Source: Ifrita kowaldi (Eukaryota > Chordata > Aves > Passeriformes > Cinclosomatidae). Taken from it: a stretch of 64,000 nucleotides of DNA. The translations under genes and the position numbers were made by a program. The stretch covers positions 1 through 64,000 of the forward strand of contig VZRS01015009.1 in NCBI GenBank assembly GCA_013398055.1. The letters run 5' to 3'. A model generated the notes under the pieces. It did no database searches. It was not told the DNA's origin and saw only the letters and a program-made list of their open reading frames with translations. Below are positions 24,028 to 33,900 of this stretch, piece by piece. The first letter of the stretch is position 1. Each line of letters opens with the position of its first letter.

Positions 24028-24545
24028 CAGAAATCACAGAGTCATTAAGGCTGGAAAAGACCTCAGAGATCATCGAGTCCAATCTGTGACGGATAACCAC
24101 CCCGTCAACCAGCCCACGGCACTGAGTGCCACGTCCTTCCTGAATCGAGGAGCCCAGAACTGGACACAGCAAGCACCTGAGGTGCGGCCTCACCTGTGCC
24201 CAGTACATAGGCATAATCACCGTCCTGGTCCTGCTGGCCGCACTGTTGCTGACACAAGCCAGGTGCCACTGACCTCCCTGGCCACCTGGGCACGCCTGGC
24301 TCATGCTCAGCCCTGCTGACCAGCACCCCAGGTCCTTTTTCTCCGGGCAGCTTTCCAGCCCCTCTGCCCCAGCCTGTAGCACTGCAGGGATTGTTGTGAC
24401 TCAAGTGCACAACCCAGCAGTTGGCCTTGTTGAACCTCGTACCACGGGCCTCTGTCCTTCGATCCAGCCTGTCCACATCCCTCTGCAGAGCCTTCCTGCC
24501 CTCCAGCAGATCAACACTCCCTCCCAACTTGGCGTCACTCCCTGG
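24028..24545 (-). repeat. CR1 LINE fragment inside the divergent promoter
   Basis: Antisense CR1 tail: AATCACAGAGTCATTAAGGC, TGGAAAAGACC, AGATCATCGAGTCCAA. It goes on through CAAGTGCACAACCCAGCAG and GGCCTTGTTGAACCTCGTAC, which belong to the more internal CR1 3' region. It is about 0.5 kb and diverged. It occupies almost half of the space between the two start codons. Confidence 0.87.
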
Positions 24546-24620
24546 AGCCATCATCCCCAGCGGCACCACAGCAGGGCAGCGCTCCGGCTCCCCACAACCC
24601 TGCCCTGCTCTGGCTGTCCC

Positions 24621-24711
24621 CGGTATTGTCCCGGTACTATCGCGGTGCTATGCCGGTGTTATCCCGGGGTTCTCCCGGGGCTCTCCCGGGGCTTGTCGCG
24701 GTGTTGTTCTG
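24621..24711. repeat. 11-bp GC-rich minisatellite (about 8 units)
   Basis: The trinucleotide CGG recurs at 24621, 24632, 24643, 24654, 24665, 24676, 24687 and 24699, a period of 11 with one 12. Units resemble TCTCCCGGGGC and TATCCCGGGGT, and earlier ones are more diverged. It lies about 200 bp upstream of the HSF2BP start codon. Confidence 0.85.
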
Positions 24712-24720
24712 GGACTGCTC

Positions 24721-24730
24721 GGGGCGGGGC
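24721..24730 (+). promoter_or_regulatory. GC box (Sp1-type)
   Basis: GGGGCGGGGC, a perfect Sp1/KLF core, directly after the minisatellite and followed by a second GGGGGCGGAG. It is a sequence match only, about 190 bp upstream of the HSF2BP ATG. Confidence 0.6.
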
Positions 24731-24787
24731 TGGGGGCGGAGCCTGAACCCCAGACCGCGCCCAGACCACACCCCCTACATTTTCCAA

Positions 24788-24792
24788 CCAAT
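24788..24792 (+). promoter_or_regulatory. CCAAT box (NF-Y-type)
   Basis: AACCAATCGGA matches the NF-Y consensus CCAATCR with good flanks, 123 bp upstream of the HSF2BP ATG. This is a usual position for NF-Y in TATA-less promoters. Confidence 0.55.
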
Positions 24793-24854
24793 CGGAGCGG
24801 CGCGCGGCCGCAGCGGGGGTGTGGTCACGGCGGGGGCGCGGCCATAGCGCGGCC

Positions 24855-24863
24855 TTTCCCGCC
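24855..24863 (+). promoter_or_regulatory. E2F-like site
   Basis: TTTCCCGCC matches the E2F core TTTSSCGC and lies about 52 bp before the HSF2BP ATG. An E2F6-type site would fit a germline-restricted gene, but this is inference from the motif alone. Confidence 0.4.
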
Positions 24864-24914
24864 CTCACGCCGCTCCCTCCGCAGCCGCGCTCCCCGCACG
24901 ACGCCGCTGCCCCG

Positions 24915-24950
24915 ATGTGGCGCAGCGCCGGCCTCGCTGGCGATGCGCAG
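24915..24950 (+). CDS. HSF2BP: HSF2BP coding exon 1
   Basis: Residues 1-12 (MWRSAGLAGDAQ), followed by donor GTATCG in phase 0, which matches the phase of exon 2. The ATG context is weak (C at -3, T at +4). Another ATG at 24943 is out of frame. The N-terminus of this family is not conserved, so the start is inferred from position in the CpG island and phase. Confidence 0.7.
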
Positions 24951-27900
24951 GTATCGAGAGCGGCCCGAGCGGCTCAGGGCTGGCCCTGGGGCCGAGCCCA
25001 GCCTGGGGATCCATTCTGGGCGTGGGTGCCCCGAGGAGCAGAAGGAGCGCGGAGTTGTGTGGTGGTCCTGGGCCTTGTGGGGCCCTGAGGGGGCGATGGC
25101 GGGGCCGCAGGTGGAGGGGAGTGTGGTGGGGGCTGTAGAGCGGTGCCAGAGGCACCCTGCACTGGTGGAGAGTGAGTGGAGAAAGGGCTGGCAGTGATTC
25201 CATGGTCGGGGTTCATCACCAGCTGGGAGCTCTGCCCTATTCGGACCCCCTCGCCGGGCAGGAGAGGGGAATTCGCATCACTGGGGTCACACCAGGCAGG
25301 CCCTGAACTCAGGTGCATCACTGGGTTACTTGACCCCTGTGAAAGAACTCGGTGAAGACTGAAGTAAAATTTTCTACATCCAGGCTAACCTGCTGTTGCT
25401 GTAAGGACTGGACAGAAAACTCCTGTTCTCCCCTTTCTGTGTTTGCCTTTAACTTACTGTTGTAGTGCAGAGAGATGTGGAGAAGGTGCTTAAACAGAGA
25501 AAATAAAGCTTGTGTGCTGTAACTGCAGCGCTGCAAAGACCTGTTCTTACAGTGGGAGCTACAAATGAGAATTTTCTCCTTACTGTATATTTCATCTCTC
25601 AACAGCAGTGATTCACAGCATGTTCTTTTTGAATTCAGCTTCTGCTAGTGAACAGAGCTATTTTTATGTACCAAATTTTGCTCTGTAAGTCTGAGCAGTC
25701 CTGAATTCTCCCTGTCATTCATGGTTGCTGACATGCAGATGGCATTCTTCCAAAGACTCCTCTTCCCATGTGTTTATTCCATGCTTTTTTGAGACCTAGA
25801 TGAGTTGAATTTGTCTAGAGTCATGCCGTGTGGTGCTACTTGGCCTCAGGAACCTTGCCATGAGCACTTTCTAAGTGCAGTTTAGAGCTTATAGTTCAAA
25901 TTAAAGCAAATTTCTTTCTTCCATACCTTCATTACAGCTCTGAACCTGCAGAGGTGGGACTGACATGTCCCAAAAGTCTCTGGATTTGAAAGACAGCTGG
26001 GAAAGAAGCAGAGTAGGAAGCAAAACTGAAGAGAAATGTTCAGTCTGAGGAAGTAGGGAAGCAGAAAGAATTGTAGGGAATGGTTGGAGAGCGTGACCTC
26101 TGTTTGTCTTGTGTATCTGGTCTTGAGAGGATGGTGGGGATGGCACATTTTGTACCTGTAGGAGATGAGGTTTTGGTTTGTTACCCTCTTCCCTCTGGAA
26201 TAAGATATGATACATAAAAGATCTCATTTTGTCACTGTTCTCAATGCAGTGCAAAGCAGTACTAAGATAAGTTATAACTTTGCTTTCTGAAAGCATATTA
26301 AATGATTGATGTTTTAGTCAAAACATGTTAAAACCTTTTTTTTGTGGGTGTGTGTGTATCAGCCTTTTTAAGATCCAGCAGAGTGCACATGTACGTACAT
26401 CAGAAATTGGAATTTATGGGGTTTTTTGAACAAAAATTGCTCTGTAAGTTTAAAATTAACACACATTCTACTGGAATATGGAATGGAAATTATTTTATAG
26501 CTATAGTTTGGCAGGAGAGGAAGCTAGTAAACGTTTCTATCTTACCTCAGGATTAAATCATTTACGTGAGATTGGGTTGCAGATGGCTGCAAATAAGTTT
26601 TGCTCTTTGCAAAAGATAAATTGGTTTGAAAAAAGTTCAGTCTCCTCCAAAAGAGTTGTTGTAATTTAGGACTGAGGATCTTGCAAATTTTTGAATTAAT
26701 TAGAAAGCTGAGTAATCTTATCCTTTACAACAGTCATGAAACAACAGCTTGGTGTATGCTGCTCACATTTTAAAATGTGAGTGTTAATTTTTGCAGCATC
26801 CTCAGATGCATTGCACACATTTTGGGTGAAGAAACACATGTAGAGAGGTAATATTATTTACTTCAGGCCAGAGTGGCAAACATTAAGATGACAGTCAAAG
26901 GGTCAACCTCAGAGACTTTTGGGGTTGATTGCTGGATAGTTCTCTGTTAAAAAGTTACAAATTTCTGAAATGATGTCATAGAGAGGAATATTTTTGTCCA
27001 AGAAAAGAAATTCAAGCACAAAAGCTCTACAGGGCTGTAACAGTGTCTTTGGTTGGTTGTTGGTTTGTTTGTTTTTGTCTTGCTTTGTTGTTTTATTTCA
27101 GAAGGCTGAGACCAAAGAGGAATTTGTAAAAGTTAAAAGGAGGGATTTGGAAAGGCTGACAACTGAAGTTATGCAACTGCGGGATTTCTTACCCAAAATA
27201 GTAAATGGAGATATCCTGGGGACATTCCAGAAGCTGGATGCTATTGAATCAAGTGAGTAGCACCATCTTACAAGCTCTTACAGTTTCTGCCAGAACTGCT
27301 TAGAACAAACTGTTGTGCCCCAGAAATAGCTGTAGAGTTTGTGGAGCTGTTCCAGATTCAACTGTGTTGTTCAGTGACTGCTTCAGTAAATTAATGTGTT
27401 TGTAGTGAAGAAAATTACAGGCTGCCTTAGGAATAATCAGACATGTCAAATTGATCTTTAAAAATATTTTTCTGTGGATAAAAACATATATCATTCAGGC
27501 AGTAAGGGAAGTTGCATGAGGAAGAAAAAAGTGTTTTCCCTTTGAGAAAAGGCAAAAGCATTTTGTTTTTCAAAAAGTCACTTTGCATAGAAAATAAACC
27601 CCAACAAAATGATGGTAAATAGCAGTGGATAAAAATTTGAAGGAAGAGTGAATTAATCTTGTATTTGGCCTGTTTTGCTTTTAGTTTGTATGCTATACTC
27701 ATAAAAAAAAAGATTCTGTAATAAAAGTCTTTTTACTACTGTTCCCAATGTCCCGTTTTTCAATGTTGGGTTTCTCTGTGCATTATTTTTTCAAAAATTG
27801 CCCCACTCCCAGCATGCCACCAGGGCCAAACAGGAGTCAGCTCCATCCCTAGCCTGTAGCTTACCTGCAGCTGTACAATTTACCTGGCTCTGAGTTTGCC

Positions 27901-30900
27901 TGAAAAGACATGGAACAAGCACTGGCACAGACTGAGTGTGTCTCTTCTAGATTATAAAGTGATAAATGGGAAATTAATTTGCAACAGCCCAGCTAAGAAA
28001 GACCCAGGTAGGGCCTCGAGACCTGTCTCTGGTAATGTAGTATATTGGGGCAGAGCTTCCAGCTGCCTCAGTGATCCACTCTTTGGGAAGATTCTTCCAT
28101 GTCACAAGCAGTGGATAGGATCTAGACATGTTCTCTTTATGCTGTTGCAAGGCATCAGGGTCTGTTCCAAGTTCCATTAAGTCTTCAAGATCCTCAATTA
28201 GTTTTACCTATTTACATCCATGTCCAGTCTTGAGATTCCTCTCACTGATCCTCCTTACATTCCTTGTGCCAGGCACAAGGAGACACTGTCAGGGCCATCC
28301 AGAGCAGGCTCGTGGCATCAACATGGGACTTTCAAGACTCTTTGAAATGTTCTGCTGGCAGCCCAGTGTTCTCTGGGTCCTCTAGGGCAGGACCTGCAGC
28401 TGAGTCAGCCTTTGAATTCTCTTGAGGCTGTCTCCACAGTGGAGATTTCTCTTGCGGGTGATGAGGTCATTTGAATATTTATTTAGGCTCTGGCTATCGT
28501 GTGCTCCTACAGCTGGACAAGTCAGGTGGTGATTTTTGCTGCTTCAGTCTTCTTCTACCTCTGCAGCAAGAAATAAAGCAGACTGAAAGGAGGCTTTGGA
28601 GCATACAGGTCACTAAAGTTTGGACATCACAGGGACACAAGCATCCCTCGCTCTCAGAACAGTGCTGTTTGCTACATACAGCCTCTTGGTGTGGCATGTG
28701 AAGCTTTACAGAGTCCTGGCAGCTCCTAGAGATGTTTTTTCCTGCTGTTCTTACAGAAGCCTAATGTGTGATTTGTACATCTCCAATCTGCATCAGCTGT
28801 TGCAGTTTTCTGGGTACTGTGAAGCTTGAGGAGTAGAGTCTCCTGCTCTTCAAGAAGTACAGATTATAGTCAGAGACTTTCAACACCTCTGGCCCATTTG
28901 GTTGTGAGACTGATGGAGTCTTGAATAGTTTTGAGAAACCTTGAGATCTTTGCACATTTCACTGGTGTGTGTAGGTCAGTAGGATGCCCATTTCCTGAGG
29001 CTTCCCAGGGGTGATGTCTGAGATCTGAGCTGGCAATTCTCAGTGCAGCCAACACCTACTTTTCAGGCTGCTGTCAGGGTCTTCATTAAGATTTTTGCCA
29101 GGGTAACTGTTCATTTTGAAAAGAGAGTTCTGTTTTGTTCTTATTACCCTTCTCAGGAAGAGTGCTTGGCTCCAGGAGTCTTAGAAATACAGCTCCAGCA
29201 ATTTTTCTGTATTGTTATGGATATGTTTAGTGGAACTTGCTTCACTGGGGAAGTGTTAAAAATAGCATTTAACATTGATCTAGCATTTGGATCAGTAGAA
29301 TTGGAATTCCATCACTTGTTGGCATTATTGTTCTCAGTTCTCCACCTCCCAGAGCTTTGAGATTAGATCTCTGGTGCAAAAAATCTCCTGGTAGGACCTA
29401 TAACTTTCTGTGGATGAGAATGTGTCTACCTCACATATGAAATGGAGGCCTCCTCTTCTTTCTTGTGCCCCGTGCCTTGTTCTGCTTTTGAGTCTTTATC
29501 TTGGGAGCCACTTCTGCCCAGAGTCTGATTACCACTGCATTGATGAAGTTACATATTTCATCTTTGTATGAAGATACCATTTCATTTTTTTCTTTAGCTC
29601 ACCCAAGTTGATAGTGAAGGCTGCTTCTTTCTCTTCAGAGCAAAGGCACAGCTGGGAGGGCTGACTGGGCATAGCAGGGGAGTTTCCACAAATGAGGATC
29701 AGCTAGGAGTAGGTCTCTTTTCAGCAGCTTCCACTATTGTCCTTTTTTTTCCCTCTACATAAAACATTGTGATACCTTAGAGGACATCCACACATCCTTG
29801 TTTCATCTGAAGCCCTTTGAAAAGTACAGGTTGCCTTGTGTTAACACTCAGTTGTGAGTGTTATTCCCCTTCTGGCTCAGGTTTGGTTCCAGGACCTTTG
29901 AAGTCTGATGGTGAAGGATGTGGCATCTTTGTGTGTGTTCTGGCTGGCTTCAGGTTGGATCCATCCTCTCAAAGGCTGAAAGTGATGCTTCTCTTTCTGG
30001 AGAGCTTGTTTCCTTGCAGGGACAGAGATTTTCACTGGATGAACCTACCTGGCAAGGATAAACAGGTTCTTGGCCTGCTGTAGATAAGCAGAGCATGTTC
30101 TACTCCTGCTCAAGACATTTTGCTGTCAGCTGCTTAGGACTCACACCCACGTAGTCAGAAGTGCATGGGACTGATTTTTCTTCACTTGACAGAAGGGAAG
30201 TTTCTTGCCACTGACCAGAGTTATCCTCAAAATCCATTCCTCCCTTCATTCTTTTCCTTTGGATTGCAGGTTGTAAAGAAGTGAGTTGCTCAGAGATCAT
30301 GTCCTGGCACAGATATGTTTCTCAGCAGTTTCTTTGCCTTGCCTCTTTGCTTTCTGCTAAAAAGTGTTGCTGGCTTAGAATCACACAAGGGCTGAGTGGA
30401 AATATGTTCCACCTCTTCCGATAAATCAGACATAAGCAGCTTTTCTCCTTTTACACAGGCTACTCAAAGCAATGGGTGTATATTTAAGGTGATAAACTTG
30501 TCAATTAGGACCAAAAGTTTCTCCCTTCTTTTTCAAATTGTGTAGAATTACTAAATAGAATGCCAGAAGCCAAGTCCTTTGGTCGATAAGAACCATATTT
30601 GGATAATTTTAATGATGTTGTCTTTTTATGATAGAATTTGATACGATTTTTGGTAATTACATTAAAAAATACTGTCACATGTTAGGGGAAGTATTTAAAG
30701 TGTGTTAAGCCATAGACCAAACTGTCATGTCCAAGGGTTTGGTGTTTAAAGTGGGGTGTAATTCGGGGTTTTTTTTGAACCAACCAGGGTTAGAATAGAT
30801 GCTATTTAGATTTTACTTTTTGGAACTATATAAATATGTTTCCTTTTTTCAGTATAAATACTAAGCATCCAGGGCTGTGGTTTTTAAAGAAAAATACAAC

Positions 30901-33900
30901 ACACAGCTATTGTTAAAAATATCCTTCAAAAGGAATTTTTTTAAACAGGCATCATGCTGGTGAAATGGAATACTTTTAACTTGATTTCTGTTCACTAAAA
31001 TAGTGTCTAAATTAGAATTAATTTCTGATAACATCAGGAATTTCTGATAACATCAGAAATTCAATAACATCAGAAGTTAATTTTATAAGGGAATCATAAA
31101 ATTTGCTTGTAACTGACATAATGTGTAAATAGTTTATAATCATAGAATCACAGAATGGTTTGGGTTGGAAGGGATCTTAAAGATCATCCGGTTCTAACCC
31201 CATTGCCATGGGCAGGGACAACTTTGACTAGTCCAGGTTGCTTACACTACTTTATAAATACTATTTTAAAGTATTTGGAGTAGTTGCTTTTCATTCTTGC
31301 TGTCCATGTAAGTTGTAAATTGTAGATTGAAACACTCACTTTTGACTAATGTAGATGTTTCTCTTACATTTTTAATATACTCACTGACTTGGGTGAAATT
31401 TCCCTCATGGAGTTTTCATGAAAACCAACGTGAAAACGAAGTAGAAAACTGAGTAAATTTTTTAAAGTCTTCTCAACCCTCAGTATTTAACAGCTACATG
31501 TGATTCTTTTAGGTCAGAATCGTGTTGGTTTGCTTTCTCAGAGCTATTGCCCCACAGCAAATTGTGAGATTCCCGTTTGGCCACGGGGAGGGGATCTCGC
31601 ACAAGCAAACGGCTGAAGCACCTCAGTCAAGCCGCACTTGGTGGATTCTCTTTGCTTTAACGCAGGCCCGATGGTCATAACGTGTTCCTTCTTTCTTTTG
31701 TCTGATTTACCCTGTCACAGACCTGGAGAAAAAGGAGGAGGAAATAGAGCAGCTGAGAATGGATTGTGAACACTTCAGAGCCCGTCTGGAAACGGCCCAG
31801 GCAGATTGCATGAGAGAGAAGAAGGTAGATTTGCTGCCAGGACATTGATATCTGTGTGTTTGAGTTTTAATAACAAAAGCAGTAATGATGAAATTTTCAT
31901 GTTCATGTCACAAAATGAATCCTCTCTCAAAAACAATCTGGGATATCTATCCATATAGTTAGATGGTGAGGAAAATAAAACCTATAAGGTCATAACTGAT
32001 TTTCTTTTCCCCCCCTCTTGATATTTCTAGAGCAAAAGGATCAATATTGTAACTAGGCAAAATATAGTAAGATGCAGTACCAGAAAGAAGTCAGCGTGTA
32101 CAAACAGAGGTACTAACTGCCTCCCACTGCAGTACAGGATCCTGCATAGCTGCAGGGATCCCTCTCAGCTTCCAGACTCTGTGGAGTGCAGTTGTATGGA
32201 GTTGTGTTATGGGTTCTTGGCAGGGCTTAGCTTGGTGTATAGGAATTTAAAAATGAAACATCTGGTTTATATTAACATGTTGAAGTAAAACGCTGGGGTG
32301 TTTTTGAACATTGTGGTATAGCTGGAATTAAGAGGTCCTTCACAGAATCAGTTCTTTTGAATTTAACATTGCTATAACATATTTGCAAAGAGGACAATAG
32401 AAGATAATTTAAGCAGTGCAATGTACAGAATGAAAGCAGCCTCTCTTGGTTTGCTGTGAGATGTGTACCTTTGTCTAGTGTTAATAGTCTTTCTCAAAGC
32501 ACCTATTGGTCCAATTGCCATGTACAGCTGAGAATCAAAGAGCAATTTCAGGGCTCCTTTTGTTCTGTCAATATTGTATTTAGTGATTATGAGAGGGGAG
32601 ATTCTTAACAATGAAGGAATAGCAAAGACTGTGACTTCTCAGACTGTGAAACCATTTGGGTTCAAATGAGTCTCTGTGAGAATCAGTGGTGATTATCTGC
32701 TGCAAAAGTTCATGTCCTTGGAGCAATCTTCAGTAGTCAGCAGAAGCTCACATTGTTGGGGTTGTACAGCTGGCATTTGCCAGCCTTGGGATTGCACAAA
32801 GGCAGATGAACCTACAAAACTTACTTCGTTTTTGAAGAGGAGTAATGAAGACTTCAGAAATGCACTTTTAGTGGACATCTGCATAGAAAAGTCACTCTGG
32901 GATGAAGTTTGGTATGGTGGAATAGTTGTCAATCTGGATATTCCTTATTTCAAAATAAATATCTTCTGGGATAGCTGTTGCAGTTCAGCAGTAGGTACAG
33001 GGTTCATTTTGCTGGGCACTGAGGTCTTGAGTTGTGTAAGCACCCAGGATAAAATCCCTGTAAGATTGAATGTTGTTGCTTTAGATGCTAATGAAGAGAG
33101 CCCCTCCCATTATTCTTGTTAATACTACGAAATAAAGTGCAGGTGGTTTCAGTTTGATTTCTTGGGGATGAGTTTTACTTAAAGCATGGATAGTTTACTA
33201 GGAGCCGTTGTTTTGGTGTTTCTGCTCAAAGCTCTTCTCTTCCTGTCTTTGCTGTTGTGCAGTGTGTGGCAGCTGTCTGAATGCATTCTCTTAAATGCCA
33301 GGAAGGTGTATTTGAGTGGATTGTGCTCATGATGGTGTGCAGTCCTTTAGCTCTTCAGGATACAACAAGATGGTGTGCGTATATGAGTGATTTTTGTTCC
33401 TGTTAATCACTTTTCTGGTGTTTTTCATTTGGTTTCTGTTCTGCTCTAGGCATCCTTGTGTAGAGTTTCTGAATTATCTTCTAAATATTTATCTTCTAAA
33501 GGAGAAGAAAATGATTCACTGAAACAAACATAAAATAAATGCATTTCTGGTTGAGCAGCGTCTTCTTCTGAGGCTGTCATAAGTCAACATTTTGCATTCC
33601 AAACTCTACACAGAGCTGTATCACTGATTAGGGAATTGCTGTGCTTTCTGAACCTGAGCAAAACTTGAAGTGCACATGTTATTCTTGGCTAATGTCTCCT
33701 TTGTCTGTCTTTTTGCAGTTTCCATACTTGGGCACTGCTGTGTTCTCGTGCCTTGACCTTTTCCTGAAGATGGTGGTGTTGCATAGCACAGGGATTGCTT
33801 GGTGATGTGAACTCTTAGGAGTGTTGCTTCCAGCCAGGTTATTTGCTTTTGCAGGCTCTGTTTATTTTCCTGGCTCTTGAATGTACTGTTTTGTTTTCCT

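Larger units (their letters stand above)
23460..25130. promoter_or_regulatory. CpG island / bidirectional RRP1B-HSF2BP promoter
   Basis: Very GC- and CpG-rich sequence spanning exon 1 of both genes, in contrast to the AT-rich surroundings. The start codons are 1,138 bp apart and face away from each other. No TATA box is obvious, consistent with a CpG-island promoter. A less CpG-dense CR1 fragment interrupts the island at about 24028-24545. The edges are visual estimates. Confidence 0.85.
27253..31720 (+). other. HSF2BP intron 2
   Basis: A 4.5-kb intron. It contains a GC-richer tract with antisense coding-like fragments (about 28000-30470), a 19-bp tandem repeat with a hairpin at about 31020-31075, and a short CR1 tail at about 31139-31245. 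Confidence 0.6.

Noticed and set aside
24421..25197. 258-codon plus-strand open frame across the CpG island
   Set aside because: It starts inside antisense CR1 sequence, runs through the minisatellite and promoter motifs and across the HSF2BP exon 1 donor. The composition is Pro/Arg/Gly rich, as expected from a CpG island, with no family resemblance.
26994..27101. Alternative HSF2BP start at 26994 giving a hydrophobic, membrane-anchor-like N-terminus
   Set aside because: The hydrophobic run (GWLLVCLFLSCFVVLF) is a translation of the T/G-rich polypyrimidine tract before the exon 2 acceptor.
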